From: UBA6772 sp965183875
Lineage (GTDB): Bacteria > Bacteroidota > Bacteroidia > Flavobacteriales > UBA7430
Length of the DNA stretch: 54,308 bases
Assembly: GCA_965183875.1 (NCBI GenBank)
Contig: CBCYMK010000003.1
Location: forward strand, 1-54,308
Direction: 5' to 3'
A model generated the notes under the pieces. The model saw only the letters and a program-made list of their open reading frames with translations, did no database searches and was not told where the DNA came from. The position numbers and the translations under genes are program-made. Below, piece by piece: positions 26,888-36,655 of the stretch. Position 1 is the stretch's first letter. The number at the start of each line of letters is the position of its first letter.

Positions 26888-27608
26888 AATTGTTTTTTGA
26901 ACGAACACCGTTCACCATTTTGTTGGGTTTGCGGATCGTTTTTCTATCCCAATTCCAAATTACCTGTTGGTAACTTCTCCATACATACTGAATGGGGTAT
27001 ACTAAGAAGTGAACAAAGCGTGTAAATGGAATAACACCGATCATAACATAAGCAGATACAACGTGTATTTGGATGTGTAATGGCATAGCGGCGATGGCAT
27101 CAATTTGTGGATCGAGTACAAAAACAGACTTCAAGTAAGGGCTCAAAGTAGAGGCAAACCAAGAAGAACCCCATCTACTAAAATAAGCTATCCATAAACC
27201 AGATACTACCTGAGTAATGAGGATGGCATAGACTACATAATCCATTTTAGTAGTAACGATTTTGATTCTTGCTTTACTAAACCTTCTTATGATTAACATC
27301 ACTAAACCAAATAGAACCATCAGTCCAAAACCAAAAGCTGTAATTTCTATAATCATTAACCTTACAGGGTCTCCATTAAATGCAATTACCGAACTAGGAA
27401 ATAAGAATCCTATAAGGTGTCCAAAAAACAAAAACATAAGCCCCCAGTGAAAGGGCTGTGATCCCCAGAACAGAGACTTACCTTCTAAAAATTGAGAAGA
27501 CAGTGATGACACCTTAAAACCTGTGGCTCTATAACGGGTAATAGTACCAACCAAAAATAGGATAAAGGCTACATAGGGAAGAGCGGCGAAAAAAAAGTAA
27601 GTACTCAT
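26886..27608 (-). CDS. narI: NarI, nitrate reductase gamma subunit (cytochrome b)
   Basis: The membrane subunit that takes electrons from quinol through two b hemes to NarH. The 240-residue protein has five hydrophobic segments, starts with MSTYFFFAALPYVAFILF, and has candidate heme histidines in FHWGLMFLFFGHLIGF (helix 2) and in MPLHIQIHVVSAYVM and RFVHFLVYP (helices 4 and 5). It overlaps narJ by 4 bases (ATGA). Confidence 0.93.
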   Translation of the reverse strand: MSTYFFFAALPYVAFILFLVGTITRYRATGFKVSSLSSQFLEGKSLFWGSQPFHWGLMFLFFGHLIGFLFPSSVIAFNGDPVRLMIIEITAFGFGLMVLFGLVMLIIRRFSKARIKIVTTKMDYVVYAILITQVVSGLWIAYFSRWGSSWFASTLSPYLKSVFVLDPQIDAIAAMPLHIQIHVVSAYVMIGVIPFTRFVHFLVYPIQYVWRSYQQVIWNWDRKTIRKPNKMVNGVRSKNN

Positions 27609-28237
27609 AATAAAACGTTTTTAGGTTGTTTTTTTTCTATTAAACTATTGTCAATTCCACAAGAATAAGGTTTTAGGAAAGGATCGTCGTTCTCACTATT
27701 AACCTTATAAACAGTATACTTAGTGCTTACAAAGTCGGTTTGAAGAAGCATGACTAATCCTCTGAGTAATTCGCAATACACATTGTTTATTTCTTTAAAC
27801 TGAATAATCATTTCTTCCAAAGCAGGTACAAAAAGACTAATTACCAATTCCTCTCTTAATTCTGTGTCTTTCATTTTTGGTAGAAGAGTGAGTAAGTTCG
27901 GTAGGTGATCTGCCAATTCTACACCGCAATTATTTTGCACCTTTTCCTGTTCCTTTTTTATGAGAACTAAAAAGTCACCTCTTTTGTAATCTTCTCCAAA
28001 CAATACATAACCTATATCAAGAAAGCAAACAGCTTGTAGATCAAAAGTTTTGATGTAGTACTCTTGCAATTCGGTTAGTGTTTTGGTATTGATATGTTTT
28101 TGCATAGGCAAGAACATATCGGTTGCCAAAGGGTAGTTCGTAGCTACAATGTCTAAGCATTGTTCTATATGTAAGGCAGACTCTACAGAAGGATATCTGT
28201 AGAGATCTGCGATTTGTGTATAGTGATGAATAGCCAT
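27605..28237 (-). CDS. narJ: NarJ, nitrate reductase assembly chaperone
   Basis: A 210-residue helical protein in the fixed position between narH and narI. NarJ binds apo-NarG and helps cofactor insertion; it is not part of the mature enzyme. Sequence marks include LYRYPS near the start and the TEL(Q)EYYIKTFDLQAVCFLDIG region, typical of the NarJ/DMSO chaperone fold, and YLL-like acidic helices. The start overlaps the narH stop by one base. Confidence 0.88.
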   Translation of the reverse strand: MAIHHYTQIADLYRYPSVESALHIEQCLDIVATNYPLATDMFLPMQKHINTKTLTELQEYYIKTFDLQAVCFLDIGYVLFGEDYKRGDFLVLIKKEQEKVQNNCGVELADHLPNLLTLLPKMKDTELREELVISLFVPALEEMIIQFKEINNVYCELLRGLVMLLQTDFVSTKYTVYKVNSENDDPFLKPYSCGIDNSLIEKKQPKNVLL

Positions 28238-29727
28238 TATAATCCTCTTTCAGGTTTTTCTCTGAAACCAAATCCAGTATTTCCTTTTACATCGGCTGTA
28301 CTTTCGAGCATTTCCATAGCTTCTTCCCTATGGGCAGCTGGAATTACAAAGCGTTGATCGAATAGAGGCAGAGAAGTTAAACGGTAGATTGCATCTGCCA
28401 TATCTTCTGATAAATTCACCTCGTTCATCGCATCTTTTATTTCTGCTTCTGTTAAATCTCCAACAGTAACATTTCTACGGTGTATACGAACAGCCATCAA
28501 TTTTTTGAGCACATTTTTCACCATTGCTGTATCTCCTGCAGTAAACAAACTTGCTAAGTACTGCATTGGCAACCTCGATTCGTCGATGGTACCCCAAAGA
28601 GATTTAGAAGTTGTTTCGTACGAGCCCGTTTCTGTGTTAGCCATAGTTGGTAAGAGTGGCGGCACATAGAATAGGTTAGGTATAGTTCTGAATTCTGGGT
28701 GAAGCGGCAAGGCTATCTCCCATTCCTTTACAAATTTCCAAATAGGTGATTTTCTTGCTGCCTCTAAGGTAGAATCTGAGATCCCATTCTCCCTAGCTGC
28801 TTTAATTACAGCAGGATCGTTAGGATCTAAATAAATCTCTCTTTGACGTGCTACAATTTCGCTTTCATCACAAGAAGCAACAGCTTCAATTCTGTCTGCA
28901 TCATATAACATAACACCTAAATATCGAATACGACCTACACAAGAGTGCATACAAGCTGGTGCTTGTCCAGATTCTAAACGAGGGTAACAAAGAATACATT
29001 TTTCAGATTTCCCTGTGTGCCAGTTATAATAACTTTTCTTGTAAGGACAAGCTGTTACGCACATACGCCACGCTCTACATCTTTCTTGGTTTATTAAAAC
29101 AACACCATCTTCACCACGTTTGTAAATGGCTCCAGAAGGACAGGATGCAACACAAGCAGGATTTAAACAGTGGTTACATATTCTTGGTAGGTACTGCATC
29201 GTCATACGTTCTAATTGGAACATAGACTCTCTCTCAGCAGGGGTTAGATCTTTAAAATTCACATCATTACGAGCGTAATCTAAAGAACCACCTAAATCAT
29301 CGTCCCAGTTAGGTCCAGATTTCACATCCATTAACTCACCTGTAATAAGTGATTTTGTTCTCGCTGTAGGTTGGTCATCGCCTTCCTCAGCTTCAAACAA
29401 ATGTTCATATTGGTAAGTCCAAGGCTCATAATAGTCATCTATTACGGGCATATTAGGATTGTGGAAAATATTTTTTAATCCTTTAAGTTTCCCCGCTCCT
29501 TTTAAGGACACGGTTTCTCCATTTTTCTCCCAACCACCTTTATATATTTCTTGGTCTTCCCACTTTGTAGGGTATCCAGTACCGGGTTTGGTTTCTACAT
29601 TATTCCACCACATATATTCCGCCCCCTTACGGTCGGTCCATACGTTTTTACAAGCTACCGAACATGTGTGGCAACCGATACACTTATCTAAGTGAAATAC
29701 CATTGCCATTTGTGATCTTACATCCAT
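28237..29727 (-). CDS. narH: NarH, nitrate reductase beta subunit
   Basis: The 496-residue electron-transfer subunit carries four cluster motifs: CIGCHTCSVACKNVW (residues about 16-30), CNHCLNPACVASCPSGA, CRAWRMCVTACPYKK with the Trp that marks the 3Fe-4S cluster of NarH, and CILCYPRLESGQAPACMHSC. No signal peptide is present, so it faces the cytoplasm. It lies 25 bases after narG and is coupled to narJ. Confidence 0.96.
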   Translation of the reverse strand: MDVRSQMAMVFHLDKCIGCHTCSVACKNVWTDRKGAEYMWWNNVETKPGTGYPTKWEDQEIYKGGWEKNGETVSLKGAGKLKGLKNIFHNPNMPVIDDYYEPWTYQYEHLFEAEEGDDQPTARTKSLITGELMDVKSGPNWDDDLGGSLDYARNDVNFKDLTPAERESMFQLERMTMQYLPRICNHCLNPACVASCPSGAIYKRGEDGVVLINQERCRAWRMCVTACPYKKSYYNWHTGKSEKCILCYPRLESGQAPACMHSCVGRIRYLGVMLYDADRIEAVASCDESEIVARQREIYLDPNDPAVIKAARENGISDSTLEAARKSPIWKFVKEWEIALPLHPEFRTIPNLFYVPPLLPTMANTETGSYETTSKSLWGTIDESRLPMQYLASLFTAGDTAMVKNVLKKLMAVRIHRRNVTVGDLTEAEIKDAMNEVNLSEDMADAIYRLTSLPLFDQRFVIPAAHREEAMEMLESTADVKGNTGFGFREKPERGL

Positions 29728-29752
29728 TATCTTGAGTTTTTTTGTTCGTTAA

Positions 29753-32700
29753 TTAAAATAATACCTTTTCCATTTTCTGCACCAATACGTGTGTATCTCG
29801 GTTTACCCCTACCGGTCCCCAGTAGTTAAAGTGGTAGGTAAATTGACCATAACCCCCAACCAGTAAGTTTGGCTTTAAGTGAATTCGAGTAAAACTATTA
29901 TGTCCACCACCTCTGCGGTTTCCACGTACTTGTGATTTAGGAGCAGAATAGGTGCGCTCTGGAGAGTGATAAACAATACAAACTCCAGAAGGAATACGAG
30001 CACTAACACATGCTCTTGTACAGTACACTCCGTTATCGTTAAATACTTCTACCCAGTCGTTGTCTTTAATACCCATTTCTTCGGCATCATTTTCACTTAG
30101 CCAACAAGGCTCCATACCTCTAGAAAGTGTTAACATTCTAAGTGTATCTCCGTAGGTTGAGTGGATATGCCATTTACCATGTGGAGTAAGCACATTTAGT
30201 ACTTTTGCATCTCCTGTAGCAACAGAGTTTTTAAGTTCTCCATAAGCTTCCGGTTTCGGAGATGGCTTATAGGTTGGTAAATGTTCACCAAACTTTATAT
30301 ACCCTTCATGATCTAAGTAGAAATGCTGTCTTCCAGTAAGTGTTCTCCATGGAACTAAATGCTCAACATTGTATGTAAAGGCAGAATAGGCTCTACCATC
30401 GTTCATCAATCCAGACCATAGAGGAGAGTTGTTGTATCTACGAGGCTGTGTTTGTAAGTCTTTGTAGTTAAGTTTAATGTCTTCACTACCTTTTGCTAAA
30501 TGCTTGAGTTTTTGTCCAGTTTTCTTTTCAGCACCTTCGTAAGCTCTCACACTTAGTTTACCATTTGTTAAACTTGAGAGATGTAAAATGGCATTTACAG
30601 CTTCTTGATCTTCTTTTAGAGATGGGAATTTTTTGCCTTCATAGGTTTGCAGGTGATCCCCATTTTCTAGCATGTCTTCGTAGAAGTCTTCACATTTAAA
30701 TGAGCTACCGTGAGCACCCAAACCATTTTCGGCAATTCCTTTACCAAGGCAAATGAACTTGTCATAAATCTTGGTGTAATCGCGTTCTACAATGGCAATT
30801 TTGTGCATTGTTTCACCTGGAATAGGCTCACATTCACCTTTACTCCAGTCTTTAATTTCTGTTTGAGAAATCTCGTCTTTTGTATCGTGTGTTAAAGGAA
30901 CATTTACAATGTCTTTTACTGGGACATTGAATTCTTTCTTAGCTAATTCACTCGTGTACTTTGCAAAAAGCTGGAAAATCTTCCAATCACTTTTCGCTTC
31001 CCAAACAGGTTCGATTGCTGGAGATAAAGGATGGATAAACGAATGCATATCTGTACTGTTAATATCTGCTTTTTCATACCATGAAGCAGCAGGGAGAACG
31101 ATATCAGAATACAATGCGGTAGTATCCATTCGGAAGTTTAAATCTACAATAAGATCCATTTTTCCTTCTGGAGCTTCTTTTACCCACTGCATATCTTTCA
31201 CATGCTCTTTAGCCGATTCATCAGCAATATCATTGTGGTGGGTTCCCAAATAGTGTTTTAGGAAGTATTCGTGTCCTTTAGCCGAAGACATTAAAGCATT
31301 ACCTCTCCATATATACCAAACTCTAGGAAAGTTTATTTCTTTATCAGGCTCTGCAACAGAATGCGTAAGCTTACCTTCTTTTAATTGATTAACTACGTAG
31401 TCCTTTATTCCTTGATCATCTGAAGCTCCATTTTTAATGGCCTCTTTAGAAATATCAAAATTACTCTTGTCGTATTGAGGGAAGAAAGGCATCCATCCAT
31501 TACGAACAGATTTAACAACTAAATCTGCAGAGTGTTGTTGAGATAATTCATTTTCTGGTACTGTATTGTAATCTGATTGATTACCATCGTAACGCCATTG
31601 GTCTGAGTTTATATAATGCCAAATTGGTGCTTGCTGTAAACGCGTAGCTCCTTGCCAGTCTTTACCAGACATAATTGACCCCCAAGCATCTACAGGAGCT
31701 AATTTTTCTTGACCTACATAGTGGTTCATACCACCACCATTTACACCAATACAACCACTTAACATAAGAGCCATTGTTCCTGATCTATACATTAAATTCC
31801 CGTGGTACCAGTGGTTAATACCTGCTCCAATAATAATCATACATTTACCCTTGGTAACCTCAGCTGTTCTCGACCATTCTCTAGCAAATTGCAGCACAGT
31901 CTTAGGACCAATTCCGGTAAATACTTCCTGCCATGCGGGAGTATAAGCCCCCGATTTATCGTCATATGAAGTTGGATAATCTCCACTTAAACCACGCCTA
32001 ATACCGTACTGTCCCATAATAAGGTCGTATACAGTAGTAACTGCAACTTTCCCAGCTTCGGTTTCAATATATCTTACAGGAACACCTCTTAGAGAAGTTT
32101 TATCTAAACCGTATTCAATAAACTCAACTTGGAGAACCTCATCATGCTTCTCTAAAAGAGATAAAGTAGGGTCATAATTTTCATCTGTTTCTGGATCTTT
32201 ATATTCTAAATTCCAGTTTCCATCTTTCTTATCCCATCTATGTCCGGAGCTACCTGCTGGGCAAATTAAGCCACCAGATTTCTCATCATAATTTAAAAAT
32301 TTCCAATCGCCATTTTCTACATTGGCATACTTAGCTACTTTATTAGCTCTAAGCATTTGCCCTGGAATATACTTATCGCCTTCTTTATGTAATTCAATTA
32401 AATACGGACTATCGGTATATCTTTTTGTATACTCCATAAAGTATGGAGTTTGTTTGTCTGCATGATATTCTTGTAGCAAAACGTGAGTAATAGCCATCCA
32501 GAAAGCACCATCTTGTCCAGCGTGAACAGGTAACCACTTGTCGGCATATTTGGCTACCATATTGAAATCGGGAGCCATAACAACAGTTTTTGTTCCATTG
32601 TGTCTTGCTTCAGAGAAGAAGTGTACATCGGGAGTACGTGTCATTCCTAGATTGGCACCCATAGCGCAAATAAACTTAGCGTTGTACCAATCGGCACTTT

Positions 32701-33369
32701 CGGCAACATCAGTTTGTTCACCCCAAATTTCTGGGAATGAATTTGGTAAATCACAATACCAATCGTAGAAACTTAAATTAATTCCTCCCATAAGTTGTAA
32801 GAAACGCGAACCAGCGGCGTAACTTATCATAGACATTGCGGGAATTGGAGAGAACCCAATAATTCTGTCGGGGCCATATTCTTTTTACCGTGTGAATATT
32901 TGCTGCTGCAATAAGCTCTAAAGCTTCTTCCCATACAACTCTTCTAAAACCACCTTTACCACGAGCTCTTTGGTAACGCTTACGTTTTTTTTGGTCGTTT
33001 TGAATATTTTGCCAGGCTTTAAAAGCATCACCTGTTTCTTCTTTTTCCTTTCTAAAATATATCTAATAAAGCTCCTCTCATAAGTGGATACTTTACTCGA
33101 ATAGGACTGTATAAATACCAAGAGTACGAAATACCTCTTTGACAACCTCTAGGTTCGTAGGGAGGTAAGTTTTTATCTATTATAGGGTAATCTAAAGCTT
33201 GGGTTTCCCAAACAACAATTCCGTCTTTTACATGAATATTCCAGCTACAACCCCCAGTACAATTTACACCATGGGTACTTCTTACTACTTTATCATATTG
33301 CCAGCGGTTACGGTAAAAATCCTCCCACTTTCGTGTCTTTGGTGATACTAAATCTTCAATCCAGCTCAT
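29753..33369 (-). CDS. narG: NarG, nitrate reductase alpha subunit, two frameshifts
   Basis: The catalytic subunit reduces nitrate to nitrite with bis-MGD molybdenum. The first part (33369-33060) has HGVNCTGGCSWN and EPRGCQRG, the His/Cys ligands of the FS0 cluster. Removing one T near 33057 and one A near 32884 joins it through ARGKGGFRRVVWEEALELIAA and YGPDRIIGFSPIP to the intact rest, which holds ESADWYN near the molybdenum site, MGANLGMTRTPD, and a C-terminal NYWGP. The repaired protein has 1204 residues, close to the 1247 of E. coli. No Tat signal is seen, so NarG is cytoplasmic. It starts 7 bases after the cytochrome c gene. Confidence 0.92.
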
Positions 33370-33376
33370 AATATGG

Positions 33377-34244
33377 TTATTTTTGGTAATTGGTTTGTGT
33401 TTGTCTTTTATAGATGTCTTCTTTTACATGGCCTCTTTTTTGTTTTGCCCATATAACAGCAATAAGAGATAGTAAGGTTAGTAGAACAAAGAACCCTGAC
33501 CATCCCAAAGAATGAATTGTATTCTGACTTGATATGATAGATGCTATTTTCATCGGCATTTTTAAGGAATGCTTGAAGTTTAAAAATCTCATCTTCTGTT
33601 AGCTCGTGATCTTCGTAGGAAACTTTCATAGCAGGAAATGGAGGCGAACTCAAAATAGCCTTAATCCCATTCGCACCTCCTAAACGAGAGTAAGCCGTTG
33701 TTAGGTCGGCTGCAAGTTTCCCTCCAGGGATCATATTATCGGATGATACATTGTGGCAACTAATACAAGTAACACCCGAATTTTCGAAGCGAACATCACC
33801 TAAAAATAGGTCTTTACCTAGCTGAACATCTTCGGGAGTCGAAGTGAATTCTACTACCTCAACTACCTCTACAGTTTCTTCTCCTTCTGCAGCTGGTTTA
33901 GGACTTTCACCTTTTATATAAGCCACAATTGCAGATACCTCTGAAGCTGACACTCCTTGGTCTGGCATTATCATTTTATTATACTGCTCAAAGATTTCTA
34001 CTGCCTCAGGATCCCCAGATTTAATCAGAGCTTGAGAACTCTGTATAAACTTGGTTAACCATTCTGCATCTCTCTTGTAATTTACTCCTTGTAAATCTGG
34101 ACCTACAAGTCTCCCTCCACCAACAGTATGGCAGGCTGCACAATTTTGACCGAAAATTGTTTTCCCATCTTGTGCATAAGTACTCGTACTTAATAGTGCT
34201 AATGCAGCGGTCAGATAAGTGATTTTTCTAAACAATGTCTTCAT
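33377..34244 (-). CDS. Membrane-anchored diheme cytochrome c, first gene of nar operon, one frameshift
   Basis: The product has a signal peptide (MKTLFRKITYLTAALALLSTSTYA), two class I cytochrome c domains with CAACH and CISCH, separated by an acidic, valine-rich linker (about 130-145), and axial Met candidates in MIMPDQG and PAMKVSYEDHE. Removing one A near 33553 (GAAAATAGC to GAAATAGC) replaces a meaningless tail by ISSQNTIHSLGWSGFFVLL, a membrane helix and a basic end, giving about 288 residues. It is in the position of the narC gene of Thermus, whose product is also a diheme cytochrome c that serves nitrate respiration; homology to NarC was not tested. The ATG at 34244 is used as it opens the signal peptide. 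Confidence 0.83.
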
Positions 34245-34334
34245 TTTTTTTGGCAAATAATTAGTCGATTTTGAATGGTATAAATTGGACTAAGAATAAA
34301 TCAGTAAAAAGCTTGATTTATATTATATACCTGA

Positions 34335-34348
34335 ATGATTTCCATCAA
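34335..34348 (-). promoter_or_regulatory. FNR box upstream of the cytochrome c-narGHJI operon
   Basis: On the minus strand TTGATGGAAATCAT matches TTGAT-N4-ATCAA with one mismatch and is identical in both half-sites to the narK box. It is about 97 bases from the cytochrome c ATG. A weaker palindrome on the opposite reading (34313-34326, TTGAT-N4-ATTAT) is adjacent. I see no good -7 element at 29.5 bases, so the promoter geometry differs. Confidence 0.6.
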
Positions 34349-34437
34349 ACTATCGAATGACATTTATTAGTTTAGAGTAGAAGTATTGTCATACCTAGTA
34401 GTGTCAAAAACCAATAGTTTTGTTCAAAACTTTAATT

Positions 34438-34919
34438 ATGACTGATATAGAATTCCAAGAGTATATAAACACGCAATCAGTGATTGATGATGCATTTATA
34501 AACCAATCATTTTTGTTTTGGTTTGAAGACCAAGAGCATATTAGATCTCCATTTCCGGAAACAGTAAAATCTGATTTAAAAACGAAAACCCACCGTGTTT
34601 TTATGGAATGGGTGTATGAGCTAAATCAAGATGAGTTAGAGGAAATGAAAGATGAAGATTATGTAGAAATGTTTGAGAACATTTTATTTAACCAAGCTTC
34701 TCAGTTGGTCGACCCAAAAAGATATAGACACGATGATTACTCTAAATTATCCTTTTCCTACCTAGGCTAGGTGATTCTGTAGAAGATGAAAAAGAGGGTA
34801 CTAGTAGAGTTGTAAGAAGAGAAATTCAGAAGAAAGACGACGACAAGGTATATATGACTTTGAGTCTAGAAAACAAGAATCATCTTAGGTGGGAGAGTAA
34901 GTTTGTTCTACCTGCATAA
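34438..34919 (+). CDS. Unknown acidic protein of about 160 residues, one frameshift
   Basis: The product opens MTDIEFQEYINTQSVIDDAF and is rich in Glu/Asp with aromatic residues (FWFEDQEHIRSPFP). The frame is lost after HDDYSK near 34746; supplying one base lets it continue as ILFLPRLGDSVEDEKEGT and end RWESKFVLPA at 34919. I do not recognise the family. The ATG at 34438 follows TAGTTTTG (34415-34422), a perfect TAnnTTTG -7 element. It is divergent from the cytochrome c-nar operon, but nothing links it to nitrate respiration. Confidence 0.6.
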
Positions 34920-35095
34920 GTTACTTATGAATTAACACAAAAGCAGAAGGTGAAGGAGTTTCTGTTTGTCCTGGGCCTAAAATGGCCTATTTCTCAAAAG
35001 TTATTTCATTATAAAAAATGCTGAGCCATATACATGGTCGCACACATAATATTTTGAGAGCAGATCGACAGAATATCTTTATAAAATAAATAGGG

Positions 35096-35344
35096 ATGTA
35101 CGTACAATATTTAAAAGATAAAATGGAGTCCAATACTATTTTGGGAGATAAAAAGCAGAAAAAATATTTATTTAATTTTGCCTCTAATTTAAGATCTGGT
35201 CTAGTCTATTACAGTAATTTATTTCAGAATATATCCAAACAAGAAATATTTGAAAATGATAACTTATTAGAAAATCTTACTATTCAAAAAGATCGATTAA
35301 TGAATATCCAATGGGATTTAGAAAGTAAATATCGCAACGATTAA
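35096..35344 (+). CDS. Unknown small basic protein
   Basis: An 82-residue protein, MYVQYLKDKMESNTILG at the start, largely helical and charged, no signal or membrane segment, no family recognised. It is followed 20 bases later by a strong terminator, which supports a real gene. The 176 bases upstream hold no long frame and no clear promoter. Confidence 0.5.
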   Translation: MYVQYLKDKMESNTILGDKKQKKYLFNFASNLRSGLVYYSNLFQNISKQEIFENDNLLENLTIQKDRLMNIQWDLESKYRND

Positions 35345-35364
35345 AAACGTATTATTACCATTAG

Positions 35365-35395
35365 AAAGAGGAACTTAGCGTTCCTCTTTTTTTTT
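35365..35395 (+). terminator. Terminator after the 82-residue gene
   Basis: A 10-base perfect stem (AAAGAGGAAC at 35365-35374 with GTTCCTCTTT at 35380-35389) with a TTAGC loop is followed by a long T-run. Confidence 0.9.
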
Positions 35396-35406
35396 ATAAA
35401 ATGCTT

Positions 35407-35441
35407 AAAAAAAGATAACCAGGAGCTTTGCTCCTGGTTAT
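35407..35441 (-). terminator. Strong minus-strand terminator without a minus-strand gene
   Basis: A 12-base perfect stem (ATAACCAGGAGC at 35415-35426 with GCTCCTGGTTAT at 35430-35441), loop TTT, is followed on the minus strand by C and then seven T. On the plus strand no T-run follows. No minus-strand coding frame lies upstream of it. Confidence 0.75.
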
Positions 35442-35616
35442 ACCACTCCCTCAATATTTCAAGCTCAACCACTAACTTGAAATAAGAACCATGAATAACA
35501 AGTTCACATATTTGTTACTTGCACATGGCAAATATCTACCATTCTCAACCCATACAATATGAGTAAAGTTAGTTACCTATATGATTTTAATCTTGACTCA
35601 AAATACGACTCAAAAA
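35442..35616 (-). ncRNA. Possible minus-strand small RNA
   Basis: The 383 bases between the 82-residue gene and nadA contain no coding frame. Apart from two terminators and the nadA promoter, the stretch 35442-35616 contains several local inverted repeats, such as ATTTCAAG/CTTGAAAT (35456-35463 with 35476-35483) and ATATTTG/CAAATAT in the middle, and it is read toward the orphan minus-strand terminator. A non-coding RNA is the simplest explanation. I see no perfect minus-strand -7 element, so the 5' end is unknown. Confidence 0.25.
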
Positions 35617-35646
35617 TTGAAAAACAATGAAAGAATCGTAATTTTG
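35617..35646 (+). promoter_or_regulatory. Primary sigma-factor promoter of nadA-nadB
   Basis: TTG (35617-35619), 19 bases, then TAATTTTG (35639-35646) is a full match to the Bacteroidetes TTG-N19-TAnnTTTG pattern. Transcription would begin near 35652 and leave a leader of about 75 bases before nadA. Confidence 0.8.
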
Positions 35647-35727
35647 CAGTTCCTTTAGTCGGGTAAAGCTACAGCCACACAATAGCCTTTATCCCAGAAT
35701 CATGTATTGAACCATTAAACTCAATTC

Positions 35728-36651
35728 ATGAATTATCCACACGAAATATCAAAGCTTAAAACGCAGAAGAATGCAATTGTTTTAGCACATTACTATCAGA
35801 GTCCCGATATTCAAGATATAGCAGATTATGTTGGCGATAGTTTAGGACTGGCACAACAAGCTGCAAATACCAACGCCAAAATGATTGTCTTTGCTGGAGT
35901 ACATTTTATGGCAGAAACAGCAAAGATTGTAAATCCCACAAAAACGGTTGTACTACCAGATATAAATGCGGGCTGCTCTTTGGCTGACTCTTGTGAGATG
36001 GAAGAATTAATTGCATTAAAGAAAAAACACCCCTTACATAAGGTGGTCGCATATATCAACTGTTCAGCTGAAGTAAAAGCTTTAAGTGATATTATTTGTA
36101 CCTCTTCTAATGCTATAAGAGTTGTTGAATCTATACCTAAAACAGACGGAATCATTTTTGTTCCGGATGCTAACTTAGGTGCTTACGTAGCTAAAAAAAC
36201 TCAAAGAGAGATGATTTTATGGGAAGGTGCTTGTGAAGTTCACATAGAATTTTCGAAGGACAAGATTGACTTACTTACCAAAACGTATCCGGATGCAAAA
36301 CTTATTGCACATCCAGAGAGTACAAGCTCTATATTGGCAATGGCTACATTTATTGGATCTACAGCGGCCCTACTTAATTATGTAAGCAAAGACTCAGCTT
36401 CAACATTTATTGTAGCTACTGAAGTAGGTATTTTACATAAGATGAAAGCTCAAAACCCAGAAAAGAAATTCATTCCAGCTCCGATAGTAGAAAATAATAC
36501 ATGTGCCTGTAGCGAGTGTCCTTATATGAAAATGAATACGCTCCAAAAAATATACGAGTGTATGAAAAATGAAACACCACAAATAGAAGTTGAAGAGGGT
36601 TTGAGAAAGAAGGCCGAAAAATCGTTGCGCAAAATGTTGGAATTAAAATAG
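35728..36651 (+). CDS. nadA: NadA, quinolinate synthase
   Basis: NadA condenses iminoaspartate with dihydroxyacetone phosphate to quinolinate using a 4Fe-4S cluster. The 307-residue protein has AHYYQSPDIQDIADYVGDS, FAGVHFMAETAKI, NAGCSLADSC, the CSAEVKALSDIICTSSNA region and a C-terminal NNTCACSECPYMKMN. The three family cluster cysteines are covered by these motifs. nadB begins 4 bases after its stop, so the two enzymes are made from one message. Confidence 0.95.
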   Translation: MNYPHEISKLKTQKNAIVLAHYYQSPDIQDIADYVGDSLGLAQQAANTNAKMIVFAGVHFMAETAKIVNPTKTVVLPDINAGCSLADSCEMEELIALKKKHPLHKVVAYINCSAEVKALSDIICTSSNAIRVVESIPKTDGIIFVPDANLGAYVAKKTQREMILWEGACEVHIEFSKDKIDLLTKTYPDAKLIAHPESTSSILAMATFIGSTAALLNYVSKDSASTFIVATEVGILHKMKAQNPEKKFIPAPIVENNTCACSECPYMKMNTLQKIYECMKNETPQIEVEEGLRKKAEKSLRKMLELK

Positions 36652-36655
36652 AACT

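Noticed and set aside
32918..33145. A separate 75-residue lysine-rich gene within narG
   Set aside because: It is an out-of-frame reading of the narG part lost between two one-base indels; the correct frame gives normal NarG sequence.
33377..33592. A separate 71-residue membrane protein between the cytochrome c and narG
   Set aside because: Its helix and basic tail continue the cytochrome c frame after removing one A, and its own start lies inside the cytochrome coding region.
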